Of a DNA stretch of 8,772 nucleotides, positions 1 to 6,141 are shown one piece after another (the stretch's first letter is position 1; every line of letters starts with the position of its first letter). Made by a program: the position numbers and the translations under genes. The stretch comes from Acidimangrovimonas sp. (GTDB lineage: Bacteria > Pseudomonadota > Alphaproteobacteria > Rhodobacterales > Rhodobacteraceae). Under the pieces are notes generated by a model. That model was not told the origin of the DNA, made no database searches, and saw only the letters and a list, made by a program, of their open reading frames with translations. The DNA lies in the NCBI GenBank assembly GCA_030147905.1, contig JASBUM010000684.1:1-8772 (forward strand). The letters are read 5' to 3'.

Positions 1-2
1 GG

Positions 3-686
3 TCATTTCGGATCCAGACGGCCAACCGACATGTGGCGCTTGGCGCCGTGGCCTGGAATCCGCTCTACCCGAAATCCCGCCGCCTGCAACCCCCTGCGCA
101 CGAAACCCGCCGCGGTATAGGTCGCGAAACTGCCCCCCGGCGCGGTATGGCGGGCCACTTCGGCCATCAGCGCGGGCTGCCACAACTCGGGGTTCCGCGC
201 CGGGGCGAAGCCGTCGAGAAACCAGGCATCGGCCATGCCCGGCCACGCCGGAAGGCTGGACCGCGCATCGCCGATCACGACCTCGGCCTCGAGATCCGGC
301 AGCGTGATGCGGCGCGCCCCGCCCTGCCAGGCGGCCAGGAACGGCCCGGCGATGGCTGCGACCTCGGGAAAGGCCGAAAGCGCGCGCGCCATCTGCGCAG
401 CACTCATCGGGAAGGCCTCGAAGGAGGTGTAATGCAGCGGCCCCGGATGCCCCGCCCCGCGCCAGGCCAGAAGCGACGCGAACAGGTTCAGACCGGTGCC
501 GAAACCCAGTTCGGCCAGACGAAAGCCGGGACGGAAGCGGCCCGGAAGCCCGTTGCCAGCCAGGAATACGTGCCGGGTCTCGGCCAGCCCGTCGCCAAGC
601 GAGAAATAGGGATCGTCGAAACGGCGCGATACCGGCACACCATCCGCGCGCCAGTCCAGATCCGCGCTCTGGTCGGTGCTGTTCAT
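3..686 (-). CDS. mnmD: tRNA 5-methylaminomethyl-2-thiouridine methyltransferase, stand-alone MnmD (DUF752)
   Basis: This 227-residue protein matches the N-terminal methyltransferase half of E. coli MnmC. That domain uses S-adenosylmethionine to methylate 5-aminomethyl-(2-thio)uridine at wobble position 34 of tRNA, the last step to mnm5(s2)U. Visible family signatures are VPVSRRFDD-YFS (about 17-29), a GxGxG-type SAM loop GFGTG (61-65), SFEAFPM (88-94), the very characteristic DAWFLDGFAPARNPELW (153-169), and AGFVRRGLQAAGF (193-205) near the end. The length fits a single methyltransferase domain, so the oxidoreductase half is absent from this polypeptide. It is probably encoded by the divergent neighbour that starts 50 bp away. 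The frame is open up to 743, but I chose the ATG at 686 because family similarity starts soon after it and the longer form would overlap the neighbour's start. The Shine-Dalgarno sequence here is weak (TAGG). The stop lies at the window edge and the gene is complete. The family call is very secure; the exact start is fairly secure. Confidence 0.93.
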   Translation of the reverse strand: MNSTDQSADLDWRADGVPVSRRFDDPYFSLGDGLAETRHVFLAGNGLPGRFRPGFRLAELGFGTGLNLFASLLAWRGAGHPGPLHYTSFEAFPMSAAQMARALSAFPEVAAIAGPFLAAWQGGARRITLPDLEAEVVIGDARSSLPAWPGMADAWFLDGFAPARNPELWQPALMAEVARHTAPGGSFATYTAAGFVRRGLQAAGFRVERIPGHGAKRHMSVGRLDPK

Positions 687-736
687 TTGGCCTAAACCGC
701 TGACTGCGCGGGCGACAATGCGGAAGGCTGGCGGAA

Positions 737-1807
737 ATGGCAATCGCGGATGTCACGGTGATGGGGGGCGGAATCTTCGGCCTTGCGGTCGGATATTGCT
801 GCGCGCTGCGAGGTGCGCGCGTCCAGCTGATCGAACGGCGGCAGATCGGCTGGGGCGCAAGCGGCGGGCAGGTCGGCGCGCTGGCCCCCCATGTGCCCGA
901 CAGGTGGAACGAGAAAAAGCAGTTCCAGTTCGAAAGCCTGGTTCTGGCGCGCCGCTTCTGGCCCGAGGTCGAGGCCCGGACGGGCCGTTCCACCGGCTAT
1001 GGCCGGATCGGCCGGCTTCAGCCCCTGCCCGACATCGCGGCGGTGGAACGGGCGCGCGACCGGGCCATGGATGCGCGCCGCCACTGGGGCGACGCGGCAC
1101 AGTGGCGGCTGCGGCCGGTGGCCGAACTCGGCGTCTGGTGCCCGCCCAGCGCCAGCGGCTGGATCCTCGCCGATGACCTGAGCGCGCGCATCGATCCCGC
1201 CCGGGCCACCCATGCGCTTGCCGCGGCGCTGCGCGCGCTGGGCGGGCGCATCATCGAAGGGGCGGGCGTGACGGCACCTGAACCCGCACGGACCGGCGCC
1301 GTCGTCTGGGCCACCGGCCACGAGGGGCTTGCCGAGCTTTCCCTCGCCTTCGGGCGGATGGTGGGCACGGGCGTCAAGGGTCAGTCGTTGCGGCTGGCAG
1401 CAGGCATGGAGAAGGCCCCGCAGATCTACGCGGAATCGCTTCATCTCGTGCCCCATGACGATGGCACCGTCGCGATCGGCTCCACCACCGAGCGCGAATT
1501 CGACGACGGACGCGCCACCGACACCGCGCTGGACGCGCTTCTGTCGCGGGCGGTCGCGCTGATGCCGACGCTCGGGGGGGCGCCGGTCGTGGCGCGCTGG
1601 GCGGGCGTGCGGCCACGCGCCGCCAGCCGTGCGCCGATCCTCGGTCCGTGGCCGGGACGGCCGGGCCATTTCATCGCCAACGGCGGATTCAAGATCGGTC
1701 TCGGCATGGCACCGAAGGTCGGCGCGGCGATGGCCGATCTGCTGCTGGAGGGGCGCGATGCGATCCCCGCGGGCTTTCGCCCCGAGGCCTGCGGCATTCA
1801 CCTGTAG
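737..1807 (+). CDS. FAD-dependent oxidoreductase, DAO family, probable MnmC1-like tRNA-modifying half
   Basis: This 356-residue flavoprotein belongs to the D-amino-acid oxidase/glycine oxidase fold. It opens with a dinucleotide-binding GGGIFG (10-15) and an acidic residue ending strand 2 (E33), followed by GASGGQVGALAP (40-51). At the C-terminus are GVRPRA (290-295) and GGFKIGLGMAP (316-326), the second FAD-contact region of the family. The GASG..GAL.P block resembles the oxidase half of E. coli MnmC, which removes the carboxymethyl group from cmnm5(s2)U to give nm5(s2)U, the substrate of MnmD. The mnmD gene is divergent and only 50 bp away, so I infer that the two encode a split MnmC. Sequence alone does not exclude a glycine oxidase-like (ThiO) or other amine oxidase role, and no thiamine genes are adjacent. 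The ATG at 737 is preceded by GGAAGG (722-727). The DAO-family call is firm; the tRNA role is an inference from context. Confidence 0.85.
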   Translation: MAIADVTVMGGGIFGLAVGYCCALRGARVQLIERRQIGWGASGGQVGALAPHVPDRWNEKKQFQFESLVLARRFWPEVEARTGRSTGYGRIGRLQPLPDIAAVERARDRAMDARRHWGDAAQWRLRPVAELGVWCPPSASGWILADDLSARIDPARATHALAAALRALGGRIIEGAGVTAPEPARTGAVVWATGHEGLAELSLAFGRMVGTGVKGQSLRLAAGMEKAPQIYAESLHLVPHDDGTVAIGSTTEREFDDGRATDTALDALLSRAVALMPTLGGAPVVARWAGVRPRAASRAPILGPWPGRPGHFIANGGFKIGLGMAPKVGAAMADLLLEGRDAIPAGFRPEACGIHL

Positions 1808-1879
1808 ATCCGGGACACGGCGCCGCGCCGGCCTTTCGCGCGCGGGACGCATCGGGACCGTCCCGCTGCGCGGCGCCGG
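1808..1879. terminator. GC-rich hairpin between convergent genes
   Basis: In this 72-bp convergent gap, GCGGGAC (1842-1848) pairs with GTCCCGC (1860-1866) across an 11-nt loop. The stem extends with GCGC (1838-1841) against GCGC (1868-1871) past one bulged T. No U tract follows on either strand, so this is a candidate bidirectional terminator or 3'-end-stabilising structure rather than a textbook intrinsic terminator. Confidence 0.45.
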
Positions 1880-2458
1880 CTAGGCTTGCGTCGGCGCCCC
1901 GGCCCGCGCCGCCGCGCGCGTCTCTGCCGCGCGGCGCAGATCCGCCATCAGAAGCCCGAGCATCCGCCCCGGCGCCTCGGGGATCAGGGCGCCATCCACA
2001 TCGAAGGCGTTGGCGCTGTCGGGCACCAGCACCTCCGGCCCCGCGAGGACCGCGGCCCGAAACGGCACCAGCATGAGCCGCAACGCGAACTGCGACCGGT
2101 CCCCGCCCCCGCGCCCCGCGGCAGCCGAAATGATCGCCACCGGCTTGTCGCGCCACGGGTTCCCCGGCGCCCGGCTGATCCAGTCCAGCGCATTCTTGAG
2201 AACCCCGGGCGGGGCCTTGTTGTATTCCGGGCAGGCGATCACCACCGCATCGGCCCGGTCGAGTTGATCGGCCAGCTGCTGCACGGCCGCCGGGATGCCC
2301 TCGCGGGCCTCGAGATCACCGTCGTAAAGCGGCAGTCGCAGATCCGCGTCCAGATGGTCGGCCGGGCCGAAACGCGCGCGCGCAACCGCGAGCAGCTTGC
2401 GATTGGTCGAGCCCGCCCGCAGGGCGCCGGCGATGCCGAGCAATACCGGTTGGATCAT
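1880..2458 (-). CDS. NADPH-dependent FMN reductase family flavoprotein
   Basis: This 192-residue flavodoxin-fold protein fits the NAD(P)H-dependent FMN reductase/azoreductase/chromate reductase family, which is cytosolic and transfers electrons from NADPH to bound FMN, free flavin or quinones. The phosphate-binding loop near the start is GALRAGSTNRKL (11-22), equivalent to the usual GSxRxxSxNxxL. The flavin-contact signature PEYNKAPPGVLKNALDW spans 77-93. The usual serine after PEYN is replaced by Lys-Ala here. The length is typical for the family. I start it at the ATG ending at 2458 because a perfect AGGAGG lies 6 nt upstream; the open frame runs 51 nt further, but that extension has no homology signature. 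It diverges from the ThDP enzyme gene and converges on the FAD oxidoreductase gene. The physiological acceptor cannot be read from the sequence. Confidence 0.9.
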   Translation of the reverse strand: MIQPVLLGIAGALRAGSTNRKLLAVARARFGPADHLDADLRLPLYDGDLEAREGIPAAVQQLADQLDRADAVVIACPEYNKAPPGVLKNALDWISRAPGNPWRDKPVAIISAAAGRGGGDRSQFALRLMLVPFRAAVLAGPEVLVPDSANAFDVDGALIPEAPGRMLGLLMADLRRAAETRAAARAGAPTQA

Positions 2459-2464
2459 GCCTGT

Positions 2465-2470
2465 CCTCCT
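2465..2470 (-). promoter_or_regulatory. Shine-Dalgarno AGGAGG that fixes the FMN reductase start
   Basis: On the minus strand this is a perfect AGGAGG, 6 nt before the ATG at 2458-2456. It decides against the longer open frame that begins at 2509. Confidence 0.8.
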
Positions 2471-2480
2471 GTCCGCCCCC

Positions 2481-2509
2481 TGTATCGGGCGATGCGCCGC
2501 GGCTGGCAA
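2481..2509 (-). promoter_or_regulatory. Candidate sigma70-type promoter for the FMN reductase gene
   Basis: On the minus strand TTGCCA (2509-2504) matches the -35 consensus at 5 of 6 positions. It is followed after exactly 17 bp by GATACA (2486-2481), which matches the -10 consensus at only 3 of 6. A start of transcription near 2474 would leave a short leader containing the AGGAGG site. The weak -10 keeps confidence modest. Confidence 0.4.
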
Positions 2510-2521
2510 GTCCTGCTTGCC
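2505..2521. promoter_or_regulatory. Perfect 6-bp dyad GGCAAG-N5-CTTGCC, operator-like
   Basis: GGCAAG (2505-2510) and CTTGCC (2516-2521) form a perfect inverted repeat with a 5-bp spacer in the divergent FMN reductase/ThDP enzyme region. Its left arm coincides with the candidate -35 box of the reductase promoter, the position expected for a repressor site. It could also simply be a chance hairpin in GC-rich DNA. Confidence 0.35.
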
Positions 2522-2564
2522 CCGGCGCGACGGCTGGCGCAGGGTGGCCGCGCGACATCAGGTT

Positions 2565-2571
2565 GGAGGGG
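2565..2571 (+). promoter_or_regulatory. Shine-Dalgarno GGAGGGG deciding the ThDP enzyme start
   Basis: GGAGG (2565-2569) lies 8 nt before the ATG at 2578. It is only 2 nt before the upstream ATG at 2572 and overlaps the TTG codon at 2563. The ATG at 2578 is therefore the best start. Confidence 0.7.
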
Positions 2572-2577
2572 ATGACG

Positions 2578-4254
2578 ATGCGCCACGGCGGCAAGATCCT
2601 TGCGGACCAGCTGGTCCTGCAAGGGGTGGAGCGGGTCTTTTCCGTGCCCGGCGAGAGCTTCCTCGCAGCGCTTGACGGGCTGCATGATTCGGGGATCGCG
2701 AATATCGTCTGCCGACAGGAGGGCGGGGCCGCGATGATGGCCGAGGCCGACGGCAAGCGTACCGGACGTCCGGGCGTGCTTTTCGTCACCCGCGGCCCCG
2801 GCGCCACCAACGCAGCGGCCGGCATTCACGTGGCGCGACAGGATTCGACCCCGATGGTGGTCTTCGTGGGCCAGATCGACCGCGGTCACCGCGATCGCGA
2901 GGCGTTCCAGGAGCTGGATTACCGTGCGGTCTTCGGAAGCGTCGCCAAGTGGGCGGCCGAGGTCGATCAGACCGAACGGCTGCCCGAATATGTCAGCCGC
3001 GCCTTTCACGTCGCCTGTTCGGGCAGGCCCGGCCCGGTCGTGCTGGCCCTGCCCGAGGACATGCTGAGCGCAGCGGCAGACGTGCCCGATCTGGCCGCGC
3101 CCGCGCCGCGCCCGGCCGCTGTGGGCAACGCGCAGCTTGCGGCGGTGACCGACGCGCTTGCCACGGCCGAACGGCCACTGGTGATCGCCGGCGGTTCGCA
3201 ATGGTCGCCTGCCGCTGCCGCCGATCTCGCCGGCTTCGCCGAAGCCGCGGGCCTTCCGGTCGCGGTCTCGTTCCGCCGTCAGGACCGGATCGACAACCGC
3301 CATCCCTGTTATGCGGGCGATCTGGGCGTCGGCATGAACCCGCGGCTCGCCGCGCGGCTCCGACAGGCCGATTGCCTGCTGGTCCTCGGCTCGCGGCTGG
3401 GCGATATCGCCACCGGCGGCTACAGCCTGCTAGACCCGGTCCGGCCCGGCCCGCGCATCATCCATGTCCACCCCGACCCCGACGAAGCGGGTCGTGTCTT
3501 CCGGCCCGCGGTCGCCATTGCGGCCGCGGCACCGGAGATGGTCGCGGCACTGGCGCGCGCCAATCTGCCTGCCCGCCCCGAATGGGCACCGTGGACGCGG
3601 GCGGCGCGCGCCGATTACATCGCCTGGCAGGAACCGGCCCAGACGCCGGGCGCGGTCAAGCTCGAACAGATCGTGGCATGGCTGTCTGAAAACCTGCCCG
3701 AGGACGCGGTGATGACCAACGGGGCAGGCAATTTCGCCGCGTTCCTGCATCGCTATTTCCGCTACAAACGCTACGGAACCCAGTTCGCGCCGACATCGGG
3801 CAGCATGGGATACGGCTTTCCGGCCGCGATCTCGGCCAAGCTGGGCTGGCCCGAACGCACCGTCGTCTGCCTTGCCGGTGACGGCGATTTCCAGATGACG
3901 CTCAACGAATTCTCGACCGCCGTACAGCATGGCGCCGCGGTGATCGTGATCGTCGCCAACAACGGCCGTTACGGCACCATCCGCATGCATCAGGAACGGC
4001 ATTATCCGGGCCGCGTCTCGGGCACGGACCTGGCCAATCCCGATTTCGCGGCGCTGGCCCGCGCCTATGGCGGGCATGGAGAGACGGTAACCGATGGGGC
4101 GGAATTCGCCGCCGCCTTTGCCCGCGCGCAAGCCTCGGCCCTGCCGTCGGTGATCGAGCTGCGTCTCGATCCAGAGATGCTTTCGACAAGCCTGACACTG
4201 GCCCAGGCACGCGCCGCGGGCGAAGCGGCCCGGCGGGAGCAATCGGCGTCCTGA
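2578..4254 (+). CDS. Thiamine-diphosphate-dependent enzyme, acetolactate synthase large-subunit-like
   Basis: This 558-residue protein has the three-domain layout of the acetohydroxyacid synthase/pyruvate oxidase superfamily. The pyrimidine-binding domain (about 1-165) carries the ThDP-activating glutamate in CRQEGGAAMMAEA (E48) and RGPGATNAAAGI (72-83). The central Rossmann-like domain (about 185-325) follows. The pyrophosphate-binding domain (about 360-535) has the metal/ThDP motif AGDGDF (433-438), ending in NN (461-462). Such enzymes decarboxylate 2-keto acids and transfer or release the resulting aldehyde unit. A true biosynthetic IlvB is normally followed by its regulatory subunit IlvN; none is present, and the central-domain stretch FRRQDRIDNRHPCYAGDLG is unlike the classical one. 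I therefore do not call it ilvB, and its substrate is unknown. The neighbours are a divergent FMN reductase and a convergent map, neither of which defines a pathway. The start was chosen on Shine-Dalgarno spacing. Confidence 0.9.
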   Translation: MRHGGKILADQLVLQGVERVFSVPGESFLAALDGLHDSGIANIVCRQEGGAAMMAEADGKRTGRPGVLFVTRGPGATNAAAGIHVARQDSTPMVVFVGQIDRGHRDREAFQELDYRAVFGSVAKWAAEVDQTERLPEYVSRAFHVACSGRPGPVVLALPEDMLSAAADVPDLAAPAPRPAAVGNAQLAAVTDALATAERPLVIAGGSQWSPAAAADLAGFAEAAGLPVAVSFRRQDRIDNRHPCYAGDLGVGMNPRLAARLRQADCLLVLGSRLGDIATGGYSLLDPVRPGPRIIHVHPDPDEAGRVFRPAVAIAAAAPEMVAALARANLPARPEWAPWTRAARADYIAWQEPAQTPGAVKLEQIVAWLSENLPEDAVMTNGAGNFAAFLHRYFRYKRYGTQFAPTSGSMGYGFPAAISAKLGWPERTVVCLAGDGDFQMTLNEFSTAVQHGAAVIVIVANNGRYGTIRMHQERHYPGRVSGTDLANPDFAALARAYGGHGETVTDGAEFAAAFARAQASALPSVIELRLDPEMLSTSLTLAQARAAGEAARREQSAS

Positions 4255-4261
4255 CCCACAC

Positions 4262-4282
4262 CGGCATGTGTCACCCATGCCG
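4262..4282 (+). terminator. Hairpin directly downstream of the ThDP enzyme gene
   Basis: CGGCATG (4262-4268) pairs perfectly with CATGCCG (4276-4282) across a 7-nt loop, starting 7 nt after the stop codon. No U-rich tail follows, so it is a plausible terminator or transcript-end structure only. Confidence 0.4.
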
Positions 4283-4321
4283 CAGGCCATCCGCCCCGGC
4301 CGCCGGCAGAACCCGCATGCA

Positions 4322-4346
4322 GGCCGGCCCGCCATCGCGGCCGGCC
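4322..4346. terminator. Strong GC hairpin at the 3' end of map
   Basis: GGCCGGCC-C-GC (4322-4332) pairs with GCGGCCGGCC (4337-4346). This gives a 10-bp stem with a single bulged C and a CATC loop, 9 nt past the map stop when read on the minus strand. With the hairpin at 4262-4282 it would separate the two convergent transcripts. No U tract is seen. Confidence 0.45.
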
Positions 4347-4355
4347 GCGAGCGGG

Positions 4356-5180
4356 TCAGGCCCAGGTCGGGTGGAACTTCCCGGCAGGCGACAGGGTAAA
4401 GATCTCGCAGCCGGTCGCGGTGACCCCAATCGAATGTTCGAACTGCGCCGAAAGCGACTTGTCCCGCGTGACCGCCGTCCAGTCGTCGCCCAGGACCTTG
4501 GTTTCGGGCCGGCCGAGGTTCACCATCGGCTCGATGGTGAAGAACATGCCCTCCTCCAGCACCGGGCCGGTTCCCGGGCGTCCGTAATGCAGCACATTGG
4601 GCGGCGCGTGAAAGACGCGCCCCAGCCCATGGCCGCAGAAATCGCGCACGACACTCATGCGATGCGCCTCGACATAGGCCTGAATCGCATGGCCGATATC
4701 TCCGAAGGTGTTGCCGGGACGGACCGCCTCGATCCCCGTGAACAGGGCGTCATGGGTGATCTGGATCAACCGCTCTGCCTTGCGGCTGAGCGTGCCGGCG
4801 ACATACATCCGGCTGGAATCGCCGTACCATCCGTCGACGATGACGGTGACGTCGATGTTCAGGATATCCCCGTCGCGCAGGACCTTGTCACCGGGGATGC
4901 CATGGCAGACGACATGGTTCACACTGATGCAGGAGGCGTGCTGATAGCCCTTGTAGCCGATGGTGGCCGAGACCGCGCCCGCCTCTTCGACATATTCGGT
5001 GATGAAGGCATCCAGCGCCGCGGTGGTCACACCGGGCACGACCCGTTCGGCCACGGCGTCGAGAATCTCGGCCGCCAACCGGCCGGCGACATGCATGCCG
5101 GCGAAATCCTCGGCCTCGTAGATCCTGATGCCGTCCTTCGTGATCCTGCCGCGAGTCTCGTCCACGGGCACCTCTTCCAT
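4356..5180 (-). CDS. map: Type I methionine aminopeptidase
   Basis: This 274-residue cytosolic metalloprotease removes the N-terminal methionine from nascent proteins whose second residue is small. The pita-bread fold ligands are all present. The metal-binding set is Asp110 (NIDV), Asp121 (GDSS), His184 (CGHGLGRVFH), Glu217 (FTIEP) and Glu248 (AQFEHS), and the substrate-site histidine is His93 (VVCHGIP). The length matches the short bacterial type Ia form, with no N-terminal zinc-finger extension. The open frame continues to a TTG at 5216. I chose the ATG ending at 5180 because the extension lacks family-like sequence, although the Shine-Dalgarno before either start is poor. The gene diverges from the cinA-like operon across 166 bp and is probably transcribed alone. 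Identification is essentially certain. Confidence 0.97.
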   Translation of the reverse strand: MEEVPVDETRGRITKDGIRIYEAEDFAGMHVAGRLAAEILDAVAERVVPGVTTAALDAFITEYVEEAGAVSATIGYKGYQHASCISVNHVVCHGIPGDKVLRDGDILNIDVTVIVDGWYGDSSRMYVAGTLSRKAERLIQITHDALFTGIEAVRPGNTFGDIGHAIQAYVEAHRMSVVRDFCGHGLGRVFHAPPNVLHYGRPGTGPVLEEGMFFTIEPMVNLGRPETKVLGDDWTAVTRDKSLSAQFEHSIGVTATGCEIFTLSPAGKFHPTWA

Positions 5181-5194
5181 CTTGTCTTGCGCCC

Positions 5195-5224
5195 TAGATA
5201 ACCAAGCCTGCACCAAGATGCCAG
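5195..5224 (-). promoter_or_regulatory. Weak candidate promoter for map
   Basis: On the minus strand CTGGCA (5224-5219; 4 of 6 to the -35 consensus) and TATCTA (5200-5195; 3 of 6 to the -10) are 18 bp apart, 15 nt before the chosen map start. The TAGATAA block is the only AT-rich island in this region, which is the main reason for listing it. Confidence 0.25.
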
Positions 5225-5254
5225 CCCGTCCGCCGCGGCACCGGCCGCCGACTG

Positions 5255-5276
5255 CCGTACCGTCTACCGTACCGTC
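5255..5276. repeat. Two direct copies of CCGTACCGTC separated by TA
   Basis: A perfect 10-bp unit occurs at 5255-5264 and again at 5267-5276, a period of 12 bp. The pair ends 8 bp upstream of the candidate -35 box of the cinA-like operon, where an activator site would lie. It is also about 75 bp upstream of map. A regulatory function is an inference; it may be a simple local duplication. Confidence 0.5.
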
Positions 5277-5284
5277 GCGCGGGC

Positions 5285-5313
5285 TTGGCCGCGCCGCGGA
5301 CCCGGCCTATACC
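5285..5313 (+). promoter_or_regulatory. Candidate sigma70-type promoter for the cinA-like operon
   Basis: TTGGCC (5285-5290; 4 of 6 to consensus) and TATACC (5308-5313; 4 of 6) are separated by exactly 17 bp. Transcription would start near 5320, leaving a leader of roughly 27 nt that contains an AGGGCGG ribosome-binding site (5332-5338) 8 nt before the ATG. Confidence 0.5.
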
Positions 5314-5346
5314 GGTCGGGCAACCGGGCACAGGGCGGCAAAGACC

Positions 5347-6141
5347 ATGAGCAATCCGACCGCGGCGATGCTGGTGATCGGGGACGAGATCCTCTCGGGC
5401 CGGACACGCGATGCAAACATGCACCATCTGGCGGGCGCCCTGCGCGGGCGCGGTATCGTCCTGCGCGAGGCACGGGTGGTCGGCGACCGGCACGATGTGA
5501 TCGTCGAGGCGGTCAATGCGCTGCGCCACCGCCATGACATGCTGTTCACATCGGGCGGGATCGGCCCCACGCATGACGATATCACCGCCGACGCCGTCGC
5601 CGCGGCCTTCGACGTTCGGATCGACATCCGCGCCGACGCGCGGGCGCTGATCGCAGAGCATTGCCGGCGCCTCGGGCTGGAGCTGAACGCGGCGCGGCTG
5701 CGCATGGCGCGCATTCCCGAAGGCGCCCGGCTGATCGAGAACGCGGTAAGCCGGGCGCCCGGCTTCAGCCTCGGCAATGTCCATGTGATGGCCGGGGTGC
5801 CCTCGGTCTTCCAGGCCATGGCCGCCTGGCTTCTGCCACAGCTGGCATCGGGGCCCGCGCTTTTGTCGCGCAGCCTGACCGTCTGGCGCGGCGAGGGCGA
5901 GCTTGCGGCGCCTCTGGCGCGGATCGCGGATGAATTTCCCGACCTCGCCTTCGGCTCCTATCCCTTCAGCCGCGACGGCCGCTACGGGGCGGAACTGGTC
6001 GCGCGCGGCCTCGACGCCGGTCGGCTCGATGCGGCGATGGCCAAGCTTTGCGCGGCGCTGGGGATATCCGCCGACGCGGCGGCGGATCGTGACGGGGCCG
6101 GCGATGCAGGGACCGCAGCCCCCGGCACGCAAACGGAATGA
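5347..6141 (+). CDS. CinA N-terminal / molybdopterin-binding-like domain protein
   Basis: This 264-residue protein consists essentially of the MoCF/CinA-N domain. GDEILSGRT (12-20), TSGGIGPTHDDIT (68-80) and AGVPSVFQAM (149-158) are the classic signatures, the second being the MoaB/MogA-type phosphate-binding loop. In CinA proteins this domain, with its following segment, has been linked to ADP-ribose/nucleotide pyrophosphatase activity. Full-length CinA adds a C-terminal nicotinamide-mononucleotide deamidase (PncC) domain, which is missing here: after about residue 240 the chain ends in a low-complexity Ala/Gly/Asp tail. It is often annotated competence/damage-inducible protein A, but nothing here shows a role in competence. 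The ATG at 5347 has AGGGCGG at 8-nt spacing; the frame is open further upstream, into map, but that part has no homology. Its stop overlaps the next start as ATGA, implying translational coupling to the acetyltransferase. Confidence 0.9.
   Translation: MSNPTAAMLVIGDEILSGRTRDANMHHLAGALRGRGIVLREARVVGDRHDVIVEAVNALRHRHDMLFTSGGIGPTHDDITADAVAAAFDVRIDIRADARALIAEHCRRLGLELNAARLRMARIPEGARLIENAVSRAPGFSLGNVHVMAGVPSVFQAMAAWLLPQLASGPALLSRSLTVWRGEGELAAPLARIADEFPDLAFGSYPFSRDGRYGAELVARGLDAGRLDAAMAKLCAALGISADAAADRDGAGDAGTAAPGTQTE

Noticed and set aside
33..695. A 220-codon plus-strand open frame opposite mnmD
   Set aside because: The minus strand carries unmistakable DUF752 motifs over the same interval; the plus frame has biased Arg/Gly/Pro content only.
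687..743. A longer mnmD starting at 743
   Set aside because: It would overlap the start of the divergent gene and adds 19 residues without family similarity; the ATG at 686 is preferred.
692..1852. A 386-codon minus-strand open frame antisense to the FAD oxidoreductase gene
   Set aside because: It is Arg/Ala/Pro-rich without any recognisable motif, lies opposite a clear FAD-binding gene and crosses the mnmD upstream region. It is a typical high-GC antisense shadow.
2455..4335. Long minus-strand open frames (282 and 301 codons) opposite the ThDP enzyme gene
   Set aside because: They have no family motifs or ribosome-binding sites and an Arg/Gly-rich composition. The plus-strand frame carries catalytic motifs over its full length.
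4266..5201. A 311-codon plus-strand open frame opposite map
   Set aside because: All metal-ligand motifs of methionine aminopeptidase are on the minus strand; this frame has no motif and starts within the convergent gap.
5128..5346. An extended cinA-like start inside map
   Set aside because: The extension is Pro/Arg-rich with no homology signature and overlaps the map coding region. A good ribosome-binding site precedes the ATG at 5347.
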